The position numbers and the translations under genes are program-made. From Buchnera aphidicola (Hyperomyzus lactucae) (GTDB taxonomy: Bacteria > Pseudomonadota > Gammaproteobacteria > Enterobacterales > Enterobacteriaceae): a stretch of 64,000 nucleotides of DNA. Numbering within the stretch: position 1 is the stretch's first letter; every line of letters starts with the position of its first letter. A model generated the notes under the pieces. That model was not told the DNA's origin. It made no database searches and worked only from the letters and a program-made list of their open reading frames with translations. The stretch lies in contig NZ_CP034876.1 in NCBI RefSeq assembly GCF_005081705.1, positions 573,863 through 637,862 on the forward strand, given 5' to 3'. Below, piece after piece: positions 31,524 to 42,700 of the stretch.

Positions 31524-32687
31524 TCATTTCAATTCTTTACAAATGGAATAATATTCTTTAAGAATAGAACATAATACTGTACTATTTATAGATACATTAC
31601 AGACTGTCATTAAGGTTTTTTTAATGCCCTGTTTCTTTATTAAAGAAAAAATCTTCATGGATTCCAAATCTTGAGGATTTTGGTAATAAAATGCTGCCGC
31701 AGCACCTTTTGCTAAATTAGAATGAGGTAGTCCATATTCAATACTCTCTATCAAAGGTTTTATCAAACGTTCTTTTTTTTCTAGTTTTTGCAATGGATTC
31801 CTTGCTATACGTTTAAGATGATCTGATAAAAAAGGATTTTCAAAACGAAAAAAAATTTTATTAATATAAGAAAAATGATTATCTTTATTAAAATTATGAC
31901 GTTTAATTAAGACAGCTCCACTTTCTTCCATAGCAGATCTAACAATAAAACGTATTTTTTTATCTAATATAGCTTCTTGTATCGTTTGATATTTTTTTAT
32001 TAAACCCAAATAAGCAGCTACAGCATGTCCAGTATTTAATGTAAATAACTTTCGCTCTATAAAAGAATTTAAATTATTACTTAATTTCATATTAACTATT
32101 GTTGGTGGTGTTCCTTTAAATTGATTAATATTAACAATCCATTCTTGAAAATCTTCGGCAATCAAAAATAAAGAATCTTTATTTTCCTTTTTAACTAAAG
32201 GTATAATAGTATCTATACTACAATCTACGAAACCAATATATTTATTTAAATAATCATGATATTTTGTAGATAATTTTTTTAGAACTGCTTTTTTTAAAAA
32301 AGAACTGGCTTTGATTTTATTTTCGCAGGCAATAATATTCAATGATATTATAGATTTTACTTTAATTTTATATAATATTCCTTTAGCAATAATCAAAGCA
32401 ATTTTATCTAGTGAACTAGGTCCGACTGCAGTGGTAATTATATTAACTGAAGAAATAATTTTCATTACTTTTGGATCATGAGAATTGATAGCGCTTACGT
32501 TTTTAACAGTAACAACCTTCTCTTGATTATTTCCTACTATTTTAACAACATACTCTTTATTACAATTAATAGCATCTATTATATTTTGATCAATATCAGA
32601 AAAAAATACGTGGAAGCCTGATTCTGATAGTATTTTCCCAATAAAACCACGTCCGATATTTCCAGCTCCAAAATGCAGCGCTTTCAT
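31524..32687 (-). CDS. mtlD: Mannitol-1-phosphate 5-dehydrogenase
   Basis: Oxidises mannitol-1-phosphate to fructose-6-phosphate with NAD. The 387 residues compare with 382 in E. coli. The Rossmann motif MKALHFGAGNIGRGFIG is at the N-terminus, and the polyol dehydrogenase segment ERKLFTLNTGHAVAAYLG is near residue 212. It lies 46 bases after mtlA, as in the E. coli mtlAD operon. The repressor gene mtlR is not present. Confidence 0.96.
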   Translation of the reverse strand: MKALHFGAGNIGRGFIGKILSESGFHVFFSDIDQNIIDAINCNKEYVVKIVGNNQEKVVTVKNVSAINSHDPKVMKIISSVNIITTAVGPSSLDKIALIIAKGILYKIKVKSIISLNIIACENKIKASSFLKKAVLKKLSTKYHDYLNKYIGFVDCSIDTIIPLVKKENKDSLFLIAEDFQEWIVNINQFKGTPPTIVNMKLSNNLNSFIERKLFTLNTGHAVAAYLGLIKKYQTIQEAILDKKIRFIVRSAMEESGAVLIKRHNFNKDNHFSYINKIFFRFENPFLSDHLKRIARNPLQKLEKKERLIKPLIESIEYGLPHSNLAKGAAAAFYYQNPQDLESMKIFSLIKKQGIKKTLMTVCNVSINSTVLCSILKEYYSICKELK

Positions 32688-32733
32688 AAGTCAGTCCAAT
32701 AAAAATTTAAGATTGAAATGAATTAATAGCACA

Positions 32734-34641
32734 CTAATTTTTTTCAATAGTTAAAAGCGATAATACTTCTTGTACACTAGTAGTACTAGATAATCTTTTT
32801 ATAGTATCTTTGTCATCTAATGCATTAGTAATATTACTGACAACCATAATATGTTCGTTATTTTTAGCGGCTATACCAATTACAAGATAGGCAATATCGT
32901 CAATCTCTTCTCCAAAATGAACACCTTTTGGAAATTGACAAAAAATTACTCCAGTTTTTAAAACAGCATCTTTCGCTTCAATAGTTCCATGTGGTAATGC
33001 TATTGATTCTCCCAGCCAAGTAGAGGCTATTTTCTCTCTTTCTAACATTGAATTAATATAATCGAATTTAACATATCCTTGTTTTACTAAGTTTTTACCG
33101 ACAATATAAATTGCTTCTTCTTTGTTAGATGCATGCTGATTTAATAAAATATTTTTTTCACTTAACTGAAATAGATTATTTGATTTTATTTGATAATCTA
33201 TATTTTTATTAAAGGAATGAGTATTATTCTTATCTACAACAATTATATTTTCGATTATTTTTTTTACTAAATCGTCATAAAATTTATTATTCAAAAAATT
33301 TTTTAAAGATACATGATTGGCATAAGGTGCATATTCTTTAGCACGATGCGTTAAATTTTTATGTGTAATTATTAAATCTGCATTTTTAGGAAGAACATTA
33401 ATAGCCATATTTAATACAGAAATGTGTGTTAAATGAGCATTTTTTATTTTTTTTCTTAGTATACTTGCCCCCATTGCACTAGATCCCATTCCGGCATCAC
33501 AAGCAACTATAATAGTTTTAACATTAGAAAAAAAACTCGATTGAAGATCATTCTGATTGTCTTTAAGTACTTTCAAAGTACTTGTATTTTTGTTAAAAAT
33601 TTTTTTAGTATTTTTTTGAATGATAAAAAAATTACATTTTAACAATATCGCAGCACTAATAAAAGAAACTATAAAAGAACAAAAAATAGCAGAAATATTA
33701 GCAAAATACAGTCCTTTAGGAGTCATAGCTAAAATAGCTAAAATAGAACCGGGTGATGCTGCAGAAATTAATCCTCCGTGTAATAAAACAAGAATAAAAA
33801 TACTAGTCATACTACCCAAAATAAGAGAAATAATCAATTTTGGTTTGATTAATACATAAGGAAAATAAATCTCATGAATTCCCCCTAAAAATTCAATAAT
33901 TGCGGCTCCTCCTGAAGATTTAGATAATTCTCCTTTGCCGAAAAAAAACCACGCGATTAATACACCCAATCCTGGAGCTGGATTAGACTCAATCAAAAAA
34001 AATATAGAACTATGATTTTCTGATGCATCTTGAATTCCTAAAGGAGAAAAAATTCCGTGATTAATAGCATTGTTTAAAAAAAATATTTTAGCGGGTTCTA
34101 TAATAATAGAAGTAAAAGGTAATAGATTATGGCATACAATAACTTTAATTAATTTCGCTAATATATGAGATATCCATTCAATAAATGGTCCAATAGTAAA
34201 AAATGAAATTATTGCTAATAATATTCCGAATATTGCAATAGAGAAATTATTTGTCAACATTTCGAAACCGTTTTTTACTTTATTTTCTATTTTTTTGTCA
34301 AAAAATTTAATAGCGTAACCACCTAATGGTCCCGTAATCATTGCACCTAATAACATTGGTATGCTGGTACTAGTAATCACTCCTATAGTAGTTATGCTTC
34401 CTACCAACCCACCTCTCGTGCTAGAAATTAGACTGCCTCCAGTGTATCCAATTAAAATCGGTAAAAGATAAAAAATCATAGGTGATATTAACTGTTCTAA
34501 AGTTTTATTGGGTTGCCATCCTAACGGTATAAACAAAGCGGTCATTATTCCCCATGCAATAAAAATACTTATATTGGGCATTATCATATTACTTAAAAAA
34601 CGACCAAATTTTTGTATTTTTAATTTCATTAATATAAACAT
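32734..34641 (-). CDS. mtlA: Mannitol-specific PTS enzyme IICBA
   Basis: Imports and phosphorylates mannitol. A membrane IIC domain occupies about residues 1-340 ([31 protein letters not shown]). The IIB domain has the phospho-Cys in [15 protein letters not shown] near residue 380, and the IIA domain the phospho-His in [12 protein letters not shown] near residue 550. ATG 34641 gives 635 residues (637 in E. coli). A GTG at 34650 and an ATG at 34629 are alternatives. All three domains keep their active residues, so mannitol uptake appears functional. Confidence 0.95.
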   Translation of the reverse strand: MFILMKLKIQKFGRFLSNMIMPNISIFIAWGIMTALFIPLGWQPNKTLEQLISPMIFYLLPILIGYTGGSLISSTRGGLVGSITTIGVITSTSIPMLLGAMITGPLGGYAIKFFDKKIENKVKNGFEMLTNNFSIAIFGILLAIISFFTIGPFIEWISHILAKLIKVIVCHNLLPFTSIIIEPAKIFFLNNAINHGIFSPLGIQDASENHSSIFFLIESNPAPGLGVLIAWFFFGKGELSKSSGGAAIIEFLGGIHEIYFPYVLIKPKLIISLILGSMTSIFILVLLHGGLISAASPGSILAILAMTPKGLYFANISAIFCSFIVSFISAAILLKCNFFIIQKNTKKIFNKNTSTLKVLKDNQNDLQSSFFSNVKTIIVACDAGMGSSAMGASILRKKIKNAHLTHISVLNMAINVLPKNADLIITHKNLTHRAKEYAPYANHVSLKNFLNNKFYDDLVKKIIENIIVVDKNNTHSFNKNIDYQIKSNNLFQLSEKNILLNQHASNKEEAIYIVGKNLVKQGYVKFDYINSMLEREKIASTWLGESIALPHGTIEAKDAVLKTGVIFCQFPKGVHFGEEIDDIAYLVIGIAAKNNEHIMVVSNITNALDDKDTIKRLSSTTSVQEVLSLLTIEKN

Positions 34642-34780
34642 AATAGCCACTCATATTTCTAAAAAGCTAGAATTGTAAAATAATTTCAAAATAAAACGTA
34701 AAAGATAATATTAGTAATTTAATTCTTTAAAAGAACATCCTTTTCAAAGAAAAAGTATGATTTTAAAAATAGTAACATAA

Positions 34781-36430
34781 TTATGTTATAAAAGATTTGT
34801 AAAAATTAATGAGCCCTTCAGTAGACGAATCTTGATCATGTTCTTTTATGTTATTATTCAAACAATTATAAATATTCTGAGAAAATTCTTTTCCTATTTC
34901 AACACCCCATTGATCAAAACTAAAAATGTTTAAAATATAACCTTGAACAAAAATTTTATGTTCATACAAAGAAATTAATGCACCTAAAGTATACGGAGTA
35001 ATTTTTCGAATTAAAATTGAATTTGTAGGTTGATTTCCTTCACATATTTTAAAAGACAAGATCTTATTTAAATTATTATAATTTTTTTGAGAAAACATAT
35101 ATTTTTGTAAAAGACTCTCTTTAGTTTTACCAAAAGCCAAAGCTTTAGTTTGAGCTAAAAAATTAGATAATAATTTTGTATGATGATTGCTTAAATTGTT
35201 ATGAGAAATCACTGGAGCAATGAAATCACAAGGAATTAATTTAGTTCCTTGATGTAATAATTGATAAAATGCATGTTGACCATTAGTGCCTGGTTCACCC
35301 CAAATAATAGGACCAGTTTGATAAAGTATTTTTTTACCATTTCTATCAATAGATTTACCATTAGATTCCATATTAGATTGTTGCAAATATGCAGAAAAAC
35401 GATGCATATATTGATCATATGGTAATATTGCTTCTGTTTCAGCACCAAAAAAATTAGTATACCAAATACTAATTAAAGCGAGGACTATTGGAATATTTTC
35501 ATTATAATTACTATTATAAAAATGGTTATCCATAGCATGTGCACCATCTAAAAATTTTTCAAAATTATTAAATCCAATTGATAATATTATAGATAATCCT
35601 ACTGAAGACCATAATGAAAAACGTCCTCCTACCCAGCTCCAAAATTTAAAAATATTATTAATATTAATTCCAAAATTTAAAGCATTTTGCACATTAGCTG
35701 ACAAAGCAAAAAAATGTTTATTTAAAGTGTCTATATTCTTAGAATAGTGCAAAAACCATTTTTTTGCACTGTGAGCATTAGTGATAGTTTCATCTGTTGT
35801 AAAAGTTTTTGATGCTATTAAAAAAATAGTTGTTTCAGGGTTTATTTTACTCAAAACTTCAGCAAGATGAGTACCATCTATATTAGAGATATAATGAATA
35901 TTTAAATGATTTTTATATGGACGTAATGCTTCGGTAACCATATATGGTCCCAAATCAGATCCTCCGATACCAATGTTTACAATATCAGAAATAGCTCTTC
36001 CAGTATAACCTTTCCATTGTCCATTGATAATACAATTCGAAAAATTTTTCATTTTTTCAAGAATAGTATTAATTTCTAACATGATATTACAATTATCTAC
36101 TATAATAGGACGATTGGTCCTGTTACGCAATGCTATATGTAATACAGCACGATCTTCTGTTTGATTTATTTTAGCACCAGAAAACATTGATTTTATTGCG
36201 GATTTTACGTCTGTTTCTTTAGCCAAGTTTAATAAATACATTAAGGTTTCATCATTAATCCTATTTTTTGAAAAATCAACTAATATTTGATTTTTAAATA
36301 AAAGTGAGTATTTTTTGAATCGATTTATATCAGATGCAAAAATATCTCTTAAATGAATTTTTTTTATTTTTTTAAAATGATTTTTTAAATCTTCATAAGC
36401 TTTAGTTTTATTAAAATTAATGTTTTTCAT
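34781..36430 (-). CDS. pgi: Glucose-6-phosphate isomerase
   Basis: Interconverts glucose-6-phosphate and fructose-6-phosphate. It has 549 residues, the same as E. coli Pgi, with no gaps. Conserved sequences include [12 protein letters not shown] near residue 153, the active-site [16 protein letters not shown] near residue 350, and [18 protein letters not shown] with the catalytic His. Mannitol breakdown by MtlD yields its product fructose-6-phosphate, so it may connect that route to the pentose pathway. Confidence 0.97.
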   Translation of the reverse strand: MKNINFNKTKAYEDLKNHFKKIKKIHLRDIFASDINRFKKYSLLFKNQILVDFSKNRINDETLMYLLNLAKETDVKSAIKSMFSGAKINQTEDRAVLHIALRNRTNRPIIVDNCNIMLEINTILEKMKNFSNCIINGQWKGYTGRAISDIVNIGIGGSDLGPYMVTEALRPYKNHLNIHYISNIDGTHLAEVLSKINPETTIFLIASKTFTTDETITNAHSAKKWFLHYSKNIDTLNKHFFALSANVQNALNFGININNIFKFWSWVGGRFSLWSSVGLSIILSIGFNNFEKFLDGAHAMDNHFYNSNYNENIPIVLALISIWYTNFFGAETEAILPYDQYMHRFSAYLQQSNMESNGKSIDRNGKKILYQTGPIIWGEPGTNGQHAFYQLLHQGTKLIPCDFIAPVISHNNLSNHHTKLLSNFLAQTKALAFGKTKESLLQKYMFSQKNYNNLNKILSFKICEGNQPTNSILIRKITPYTLGALISLYEHKIFVQGYILNIFSFDQWGVEIGKEFSQNIYNCLNNNIKEHDQDSSTEGLINFYKSFIT

Positions 36431-36683
36431 TAAAAAATTTATCTCCTTTAATTTTATACAATAGTTTAAAATGTATATTTTTTATAATTTCGAAAAAATT
36501 TAAAATTATTTAAATATTATTGTTTTTCCTTAAAATAATAGATTTTCAATTAAAAATTAATATATAATTAACATATATAATATAAGATATTCAATAAAAA
36601 TAAAAATTGTAAAAAACGATCGATCAATCATGAATTAATTATATTCATTTAAAGTAAAATGAACTTAAAAAACTTCTTATAAA

Positions 36684-37226
36684 ATGCATAAAAAAAATTT
36701 GATTTGGATTGATTTAGAAATGACTGGACTCAATCCTAAGATACATCGTATTATTGAAATTGCTACATTAATTACAGATAGCAATCTAAATATAATTGCG
36801 GAAGGTCCAGTAATTCCTATATATCAAAAAAAAGAATATATTTCACTTATGAACTCATGGAATATTATAACGCATACAAAAAATGGATTGATTAAACGTA
36901 GCAATGAAAGTTTATATGATGAAAAAAAAGCAGAAATTGAAACTATACTTTTTTTAAAAAAATGGACAACTATTCAATCATCTCCAATTTGCGGAAATAG
37001 TATTGCTCAAGATAGAAGATTTTTATTGGAATACATGCCAAACCTAGAAAGTTATTTTCACTATCGATGCATAGATGTTAGTACTCTAAAAGAATTAGCA
37101 CAACGTTGGTATCCAGTCATTTACAATAAATTAAAAAAAAAGAACAATCATAGAGCATTAGAAGATATTCGGGAATCTATAATGGAATTAGATTTTTATA
37201 GAAAAAATCTTTTTAAATTAAAATAA
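36684..37226 (+). CDS. orn: Oligoribonuclease
   Basis: Degrades 2-5 nucleotide RNA fragments to mononucleotides; essential in E. coli. It has 180 residues (181 in E. coli). The DEDDh residues are visible: Asp and Glu in WIDLEMTGL, Asp in the [11 protein letters not shown] region, and His/Asp in [12 protein letters not shown]. It is located upstream of tRNA-Gly and amiB, as in the enteric orn-glyVXY-amiB order. Confidence 0.97.
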   Translation: MHKKNLIWIDLEMTGLNPKIHRIIEIATLITDSNLNIIAEGPVIPIYQKKEYISLMNSWNIITHTKNGLIKRSNESLYDEKKAEIETILFLKKWTTIQSSPICGNSIAQDRRFLLEYMPNLESYFHYRCIDVSTLKELAQRWYPVIYNKLKKKNNHRALEDIRESIMELDFYRKNLFKLK

Positions 37227-37312
37227 AAATCATTTTTTAGAAAAGAAAGCTTGAAAAATATATTTTATATATATAAAATATATAAAATATATCTATTAAA
37301 TTTAAAAATTTT

Positions 37313-37388
37313 GCGGGAATAGCTCAGTCGGTAGAGCACAACCTTGCCAAGGTTGGGGTCACGAGTTCAAGTCTCGTTTCCCGCTCCA
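37313..37388 (+). tRNA. tRNA-Gly (anticodon GCC)
   Basis: Begins GCGGGAATAGCTCAG and has the anticodon stem-loop ACCTTGCCAAGGT. The acceptor GCGGGAA/TTCCCGC is followed by discriminator T and an encoded CCA. Single copy here, in the place of the three-copy glyVXY cluster of E. coli. Confidence 0.97.
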
Positions 37389-37465
37389 GTCTTACTTGAT
37401 TAAAGTATTTATTCTCACGTACAAACTACTTAAAATTTAAAAATAAAAAATTAAGGAACAAATTT

Positions 37466-38439
37466 ATGATTTTTTATTATTCTTGTAAATGGATAGTATT
37501 TTTTATTTTTTTATTTTCAACTCAAACTCGAGCTATTAACAATACAAATAATATTCTTTTCAAAAAAAACAACTCAAAAAATATACATTGTTTTTTTTTA
37601 ATCAATTACATTTAGAACAATATAAAAAAACAAGAGAAAAAAAAAATAGTTTTTTTAAAAAAATCAATGTGTCTAATAAAAAAGAACTCTCAATCCAAAA
37701 TCAACGACATCATTATATGTCAAAAAAAATTACGATAGTAATAGATGCTGGACATGGTGGTAGAGATCCAGGTGCAATTAGTCATACAGGACTTCAAGAA
37801 AAAAAAGTAAATATTCAAATAGCACTAAAACTTAATCAGTTATTAAATAATGATGGTATGTTTAATACAATTCTAACACGTAGTGATGATTCTTATTTTT
37901 CAGTAAAAATGAGAAAAAAATTTCTTAAAAAAAATCACGTAAATTTATTAGTCTCTATTCACGCCGATTCTTTTAACAAACAATATGTATCAGGAGCATC
38001 TATATGGATGATTTCAAAAAGTAGAATGAATCGTGAAATTGATAATTATATAAAAAAAAAAATAACTGTGCGTTTCCCTGAAAGTATTGAAAAAATATTT
38101 AAAGAAAATGAAAACGATGTTTTTTTAAAAAAAACTATTCTAGATCTAGAATTTTACAATTTGCAAAAAACAGTATTGGATATATCTAAATATCTTTTTC
38201 AAGAAATGAAGAAAAATATAAAATTACATAAAATGTCTCCAAATAATGCTAGTTTAGGAATATTAAGTTCAATAAATATACCTTCTATATTAATAGAAAC
38301 TGGTTTTCTCACGAATTTTTCAGAAGAAAAAAAATTAGGAACAGATAGTTATCAAAATAAACTTGCTCATTCTATTTATTTAGCTCTAAAAAATTATTTT
38401 TATAATGTTTCTATCTTAAATAAAAAAAAATATTTTTAA
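37466..38439 (+). pseudogene. amiB: N-acetylmuramoyl-L-alanine amidase, frameshifted at a T9 run, AMIN domain lost
   Basis: Periplasmic amidase that cuts septal peptidoglycan. An ATG at 37466 encodes a signal peptide (MIFYYSCKWIVFFIFLFSTQ, then TRA). The frame leaves at a run of nine T (37591-37599); one extra T joins it to the long frame that reaches 38439, giving 324 residues. The catalytic domain is intact: zinc ligands in IDAGHGGRDPGA, Glu in QEKKVN, His in VSIHADSF, and catalytic Glu in ILIETGFLTN. Between signal and catalytic domain only about 65 low-complexity residues remain, too few for the AMIN domain of E. coli AmiB (445 residues). Without frame correction the enzyme would lack an export signal. 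Confidence 0.85.
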
Positions 38440-38455
38440 AAAGTATTTTATAAAT

Positions 38456-38491
38456 TTTAAGCACCTAAAAACATAATTTAAGATGCTTAAA
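38456..38491. terminator. Possible bidirectional terminator between amiB and rpmE
   Basis: TTTAAGCA (38456-38463) pairs with TGCTTAAA (38484-38491) around a 20-base AT loop. It lies between convergent genes but has no long T tail on either side. Confidence 0.4.
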
Positions 38492-38514
38492 CAACATAAA
38501 AGATGAAAATAATT

Positions 38515-38733
38515 TTAACTTAATTCTTTTTTAGAAAATTTAAAACGTTTTTTAAATCTTTCAACACGTCCTCCAGTATCAATAATTCTTTGTTTTCCGG
38601 TATAGAATGGATGACATTTTGCACATATATCTAAATTTAGATCATGATTAATGGTAGAAAAAATTGTAATTGTATTTCCACAAGAACAAGTGGCTGTTAT
38701 TTTAGAATAACGAGGATGAATGTTTTTTTTCAT
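38515..38733 (-). CDS. rpmE: 50S ribosomal protein L31 (zinc-binding form)
   Basis: Large-subunit protein at the subunit bridge. The 72 residues begin [20 protein letters not shown]. Cysteines at positions 16, 18, 37 and 40 form the zinc site of the C+ type of L31. The C-terminus RFKKRF is conserved. It is divergent from the ftsN remnant, near which it lies in E. coli. Confidence 0.96.
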   Translation of the reverse strand: MKKNIHPRYSKITATCSCGNTITIFSTINHDLNLDICAKCHPFYTGKQRIIDTGGRVERFKKRFKFSKKELS

Positions 38734-38821
38734 AAATATTTTTCCTAGAGCAATTTAAAATATCTATTTATTATACAATTATTAATATATTAATACTAAA
38801 AAATTAACAATTTTTTATAAA

Positions 38822-39054
38822 ATGACGTTCAAAAAAATATATGTATTTAAAAAAAAAAAAAAAATAATTTATATATCTTTTTAATATTAACTGTAATGTC
38901 AATTTTTGTTTTTTTTGCCGCTTCCAATATAAATATTAAAAATTTTTCTAAAACAAAAAATAAAATTTTTATTAAAAATAGTAAAAATAATAGTTTATTA
39001 CCTCCCAAACCAAAAGAAAAATGGAAATATATTCAAACGTTAAAAAATTTATAA
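38822..39054 (+). pseudogene. ftsN: Minimal FtsN: anchor plus essential periplasmic helix, frameshifted at an A16 run
   Basis: Not found by plain ORF calling. ATG 38822 reads MTFKKIYVFKKKKK, then leaves frame at 16 A (38849-38864). One extra A gives a 77-residue protein with a Lys-rich cytoplasmic end, a membrane segment (LYIFLILTVMSIFVFFAAS), an Asn/Lys spacer, and LPPKPKEKWKYIQTL just before the stop. This matches residues 75-89 of E. coli FtsN (LPPKPEERWRYIKEL), the essential division-activating helix, with its Trp, Tyr and Leu kept. The long linker and the SPOR domain are absent. Position upstream of hslVU is that of ftsN in E. coli. It may be functional if slippage corrects the frame. 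Confidence 0.82.
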
Positions 39055-39258
39055 AAAATATATTATTTTAAAAAACAGATACCGTTATTAATATTTTATA
39101 CAAATAAACATGTTATTTAAAAAATATCTTTTAGAAATTTTCAAAAATAATACAAAAAAATCATATGCTATTTTTTAAATAAAGATAGTAAATTAAATTT
39201 TATATAATATATTTTTTATTATAAAAAATAAAAATGTTATTTTAAAGGGGCTTTTCTT

Positions 39259-39789
39259 GTGACTACAATATTAAGCGTAAGATTGAAAAATAAAGTAGTA
39301 ATTGGAGGTGATGGACAAGCAACTTTAGGCAATACAATTATGAAAAGTAACGTCAAAAAAATTAGATCTCTTTATCATGAAAAAGTCATTGCTGGTTTTG
39401 CGGGAGGTACTGCGGATGCATTTACTTTATTTGAAATGTTTGAAAAAAAATTGGCTATGTATCAAGGTCAATTACAACGTGCAGCTATTGAATTAGCAAA
39501 AGATTGGCGTTCTGATAGAATGTTACGGAAACTTGAAGCTTTATTAGCAGTAGCCGATAAAGAAAATTCATTAATCATTACAGGAAATGGAGATGTAATC
39601 CAACCTGAAGATGATTTAATAGCTATAGGATCAGGTGGTACGTATGCTCAATCTTCTGCTAGAGCATTAATGGATAATACTACTTTAGATGCTAATCAAA
39701 TTGTAGAAAAATCATTAAATATTGCTGCAAATATTTGTATATATACAAATCATACTTTTACTATAAAAGAACTATTTTCAGAAAAATAA
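39259..39789 (+). CDS. hslV: ATP-dependent protease subunit HslV
   Basis: Proteolytic subunit of the two-component HslUV protease. It has 176 residues as in E. coli. After Met removal the N-terminal Thr (TTILSVR) is the catalytic nucleophile. [28 protein letters not shown] and [10 protein letters not shown] are conserved. The start is GTG at 39259, preceded by AAGGGGC. hslU follows after 11 bases. The heat-shock promoter known for E. coli hslVU is not obvious in the 200 AT-rich bases upstream. Confidence 0.97.
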   Translation: MTTILSVRLKNKVVIGGDGQATLGNTIMKSNVKKIRSLYHEKVIAGFAGGTADAFTLFEMFEKKLAMYQGQLQRAAIELAKDWRSDRMLRKLEALLAVADKENSLIITGNGDVIQPEDDLIAIGSGGTYAQSSARALMDNTTLDANQIVEKSLNIAANICIYTNHTFTIKELFSEK

Positions 39790-39800
39790 GGATTATCTAT

Positions 39801-41132
39801 ATGTCTGAAATGACTCCTCCTCAAATTGTTTCTGAACTTGATAAATTTATCATTGGTCAAGAAAAAGCAAAAAGAGCTGTATCTATTGCATTAAGAAATC
39901 GTTGGCGTCGTATGCAGTTAAACAGTGAGTTGCGTCATGAAATTACTCCTAAAAATATTTTAATGATTGGTCCTACTGGAGTAGGAAAAACAGAAATTGC
40001 AAGACGCTTAGCAAAATTAGCTAATTCTCCTTTTATAAAAGTAGAAGCTACTAAATTTACTGAAGTGGGATATGTTGGAAAAGAAGTAGATTCAATTATT
40101 CGTGATTTAACTGATGCCGCAATAAAAATGATTCGAATAAAAAACATTAAAAAAAATAAAATTCGTGTTGAAGAAATTGTTGAAGAAAAAATATTAGATG
40201 TTCTTGTTCCTACACCTAAAAAAAATTGGACAGAAAATGAAAAAAATGAAAGTCTATTAAATACGATTCAAACATTTCGAAAAAAATTAAGAGAAGGTGT
40301 TTTAGATGAAAAAGAAATAGAAATCAACGTATTATCAACGACTATGGGTGTTGAAATAATGGCACCTCCAGGAATGGAGGAATTAACTAGTCAATTACAA
40401 TCTTTATTCCAAAATTTAGGAGGACATAAAAAAAATACTAGACGTCTCAAAATAAAAGATGCCATTACACTTTTAACAGAAGAAGAAGCCGCTAAATTAA
40501 TCAATCAAGAAGAAGTAAAAAAAGAAGCTATTAATGCAGTTGAACAAAATGGTATAGTATTTATTGATGAAATTGACAAAATATGTAAAAGAGGTGATTC
40601 CTCTGGTCCCGATATCTCTCGCGAAGGTGTGCAACGGGACTTGCTTCCATTAGTAGAAGGTTGTACCGTATCTACTAAATATGGAATGGTTAAAACAGAT
40701 CATATTTTATTTATTGCATCTGGTGCATTTCAAACATCTACACCTTCTGATCTAATTCCTGAATTACAAGGACGTCTTCCAATTAAAGTTGAACTTCAAG
40801 CTCTGACTATTGATGATTTTGAAAAAATATTAACTGAACCTAAAGCATCTATTACTACGCAATATAAAGCACTTATGGAAACAGAAGGTGTACATATTAA
40901 TTTTACAAAAGAAGGAATTCGCAATATTGCAGAAGCGGCTTGGAAAGTCAATGAATCAATGGAAAATATTGGAGCACGTCGATTACATACTGTATTAGAA
41001 AAATTAATGGAAGATATATCTTTTAATGCCAGTGATAATAATGGTAATACAATTGAAATAAATTCTAATTATGTAGGACAACATTTAGATCAATTAATAT
41101 CTAATGAAGATCTTAGTCGTTTTATTTTATAA
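39801..41132 (+). CDS. hslU: HslU ATPase subunit of HslUV protease
   Basis: AAA+ unfoldase that feeds HslV. ATG 39801 with AAGGA eight bases upstream gives 443 residues, the E. coli length. A longer frame from 39735 only reads back into hslV. Walker A is GPTGVGKTE near residue 58, Walker B is [10 protein letters not shown], and the sensor and C-terminal region [18 protein letters not shown] and DLSRFIL (which docks into HslV) are intact. Confidence 0.97.
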   Translation: MSEMTPPQIVSELDKFIIGQEKAKRAVSIALRNRWRRMQLNSELRHEITPKNILMIGPTGVGKTEIARRLAKLANSPFIKVEATKFTEVGYVGKEVDSIIRDLTDAAIKMIRIKNIKKNKIRVEEIVEEKILDVLVPTPKKNWTENEKNESLLNTIQTFRKKLREGVLDEKEIEINVLSTTMGVEIMAPPGMEELTSQLQSLFQNLGGHKKNTRRLKIKDAITLLTEEEAAKLINQEEVKKEAINAVEQNGIVFIDEIDKICKRGDSSGPDISREGVQRDLLPLVEGCTVSTKYGMVKTDHILFIASGAFQTSTPSDLIPELQGRLPIKVELQALTIDDFEKILTEPKASITTQYKALMETEGVHINFTKEGIRNIAEAAWKVNESMENIGARRLHTVLEKLMEDISFNASDNNGNTIEINSNYVGQHLDQLISNEDLSRFIL

Positions 41133-41218
41133 TTTTTTAAAAAGTTATTTTTTAATACACTACCTCCACTACAGATAAATGTTTTACACTATGATTTTTT
41201 TAAATTATTTTTTAAATA

Positions 41219-41250
41219 CCATTGAAAAAAAAAAATAAGACCTTACTATG
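41219..41250 (+). promoter_or_regulatory. Candidate heat-shock promoter of ibpA with an 11-A spacer run
   Basis: CCATTGAAA resembles the sigma-32 -35 element and CCTTACTAT resembles its CCCCAT-type -10. About 13 bases lie between TTGAAA and CCTTAC. The spacer begins with the end of an 11-base A run (41225-41235). In pea-aphid Buchnera the ibpA heat-shock promoter has a homopolymer A run in this position, and loss of a single A abolishes induction, so the run length matters. Called by eye. Confidence 0.5.
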
Positions 41251-41332
41251 AAAAAAGACTTTTTTTAATTTTTTTATACGTAACAATATTAAAAATATTT
41301 TACAATGTAAAACATAATAAGAGGAACTTTTT

Positions 41333-41818
41333 ATGTCTTATCGCTCTCTTTCATTTGTTCCAAATTTTAATGATAATAATATTTTTTCAAACAGATTTAA
41401 TCAAATTGATAAAATGTTTAGTACGCTAACTGGAGAAAAACCAATATCTGATACACCAGCATATAATCTTATTCAAATCAATGACATTCAATATCAATTG
41501 ACACTAAGTATTCCTGGATATGAAGAAAAAGAACTAGATATATCTGTACATAATAATCAATTATCTATTCAAGGAAAAAAAGAAGATCATCAAAAAGAAC
41601 ATACTCATAAAGAAACTAGTAAATGGTTACATAAAGGCATAATGTTTAATAATTTTTCTTTAAATTTTAATTTAGATCATAAAATTCAAGTAAAAAAAGC
41701 AGAATTATCTTTAGGTTTATTAACATTAAATTTTGAATGTAATATTCCAGAAGAAGAAAAACCAAAAAAAATTTCAATTAACATGGCTAATGATAACAAA
41801 AAAATTGATCAAAAATAA
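41333..41818 (+). CDS. ibpA: Small heat-shock protein (Hsp20 family)
   Basis: ATP-independent chaperone that holds unfolded protein for DnaK/ClpB. The central alpha-crystallin domain runs from about residue 45 to 145 (YQLTLSIPGYEEKELDISV, NNQLSIQGKKE, LSLGLLTLNFECNIPEE). A C-terminal extension with KKISINMA carries the I-x-I motif. It has 161 residues against 137 in E. coli IbpA, with both ends longer and Asn/Lys-rich. AGAGGAAC precedes the ATG. Confidence 0.93.
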   Translation: MSYRSLSFVPNFNDNNIFSNRFNQIDKMFSTLTGEKPISDTPAYNLIQINDIQYQLTLSIPGYEEKELDISVHNNQLSIQGKKEDHQKEHTHKETSKWLHKGIMFNNFSLNFNLDHKIQVKKAELSLGLLTLNFECNIPEEEKPKKISINMANDNKKIDQK

Positions 41819-41926
41819 AACAAAAAAAAATGGAAATACGTTTATCTTTTTTTTAAAAAATAATCATTGTACTTATAAAAAATAAGTACAATGATGTAAT
41901 TAATAAATAATTATTGAGAATAAACA

Positions 41927-42685
41927 ATGAATCCATGGATTAATGCAGATGTTTTAGAAGTAAAAAGATGGACTAATAACTTATTCAGTCTTATTTTAAA
42001 TGCTTCAATAGCACCATTTTATGCCGGACAATATACTAAATTATCTTTGTATGATACTAACACTTTAAACAAAAATAAAATTCAAAGAGCGTATTCATAT
42101 GTGAGTGCACCTAGTGACAAAAAAATAGAAATTTATATTGTTCGTATAATAAATGGAAAATTAAGTAATTTATTATATAATCTTCAAAATGGAGACACAG
42201 TATTTATTAAAGAAAAATCATTTGGTTTTTTTATTATAGACGAAATACCAGATTGCGAAACTTTATGGATGTTTGCTACAGGTACAGCTATAGGTCCTTA
42301 CTGTTCTATTTTAAAAGAAGGAAAAAACCTTAATAGATTCAAAAACATTGTTTTAATACATGCAGTTAGATATCAAAATGAATTAACTTATCTTCCTCTT
42401 ATGAAAGAACTCGATAAAAAATATCATGGGAAATTAAAAATTCAAACAGTCATCAGTAGAGAAAAAAATAAATATTCTTTAACTGGTAGAATTCCTTATT
42501 TATTAAAAAGTAAAATATTAGAAACACATATTGGTTTATCAATTAATTCTAAAACTTCGCATGTGATGTTATGTGGAAATCCTTTAATGGTAAAGGATAC
42601 GTGTTGTTTTCTAATAGAAAATAGAAATATGCAAAAACACTTGCGTCGCAAACAGGGAAATATTACCATGGAAAATTACTGGTAA
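41927..42685 (+). CDS. fpr: Ferredoxin/flavodoxin-NADP+ reductase
   Basis: FAD enzyme that passes electrons from NADPH to ferredoxin or flavodoxin. The FAD-binding [12 protein letters not shown] lies near residue 60, the NADP-binding [10 protein letters not shown] near residue 115, [12 protein letters not shown] near residue 208, and the C-terminal aromatic end TMENYW. It has 252 residues against 248 in E. coli. Reduced ferredoxin or flavodoxin supports iron-sulfur assembly and radical SAM enzymes. Confidence 0.95.
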   Translation: MNPWINADVLEVKRWTNNLFSLILNASIAPFYAGQYTKLSLYDTNTLNKNKIQRAYSYVSAPSDKKIEIYIVRIINGKLSNLLYNLQNGDTVFIKEKSFGFFIIDEIPDCETLWMFATGTAIGPYCSILKEGKNLNRFKNIVLIHAVRYQNELTYLPLMKELDKKYHGKLKIQTVISREKNKYSLTGRIPYLLKSKILETHIGLSINSKTSHVMLCGNPLMVKDTCCFLIENRNMQKHLRRKQGNITMENYW

Positions 42686-42700
42686 AATGTATTATAAATT

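Noticed and set aside
41298..41312. Palindrome TTTTACAATGTAAAA just before the ibpA ribosome site, as an operator or ROSE thermometer
   Set aside because: No segment complementary to the AGAGGAAC ribosome site was found, which a ROSE-type thermometer needs, and no repressor with such an operator is evident. Short AT palindromes are common by chance here.
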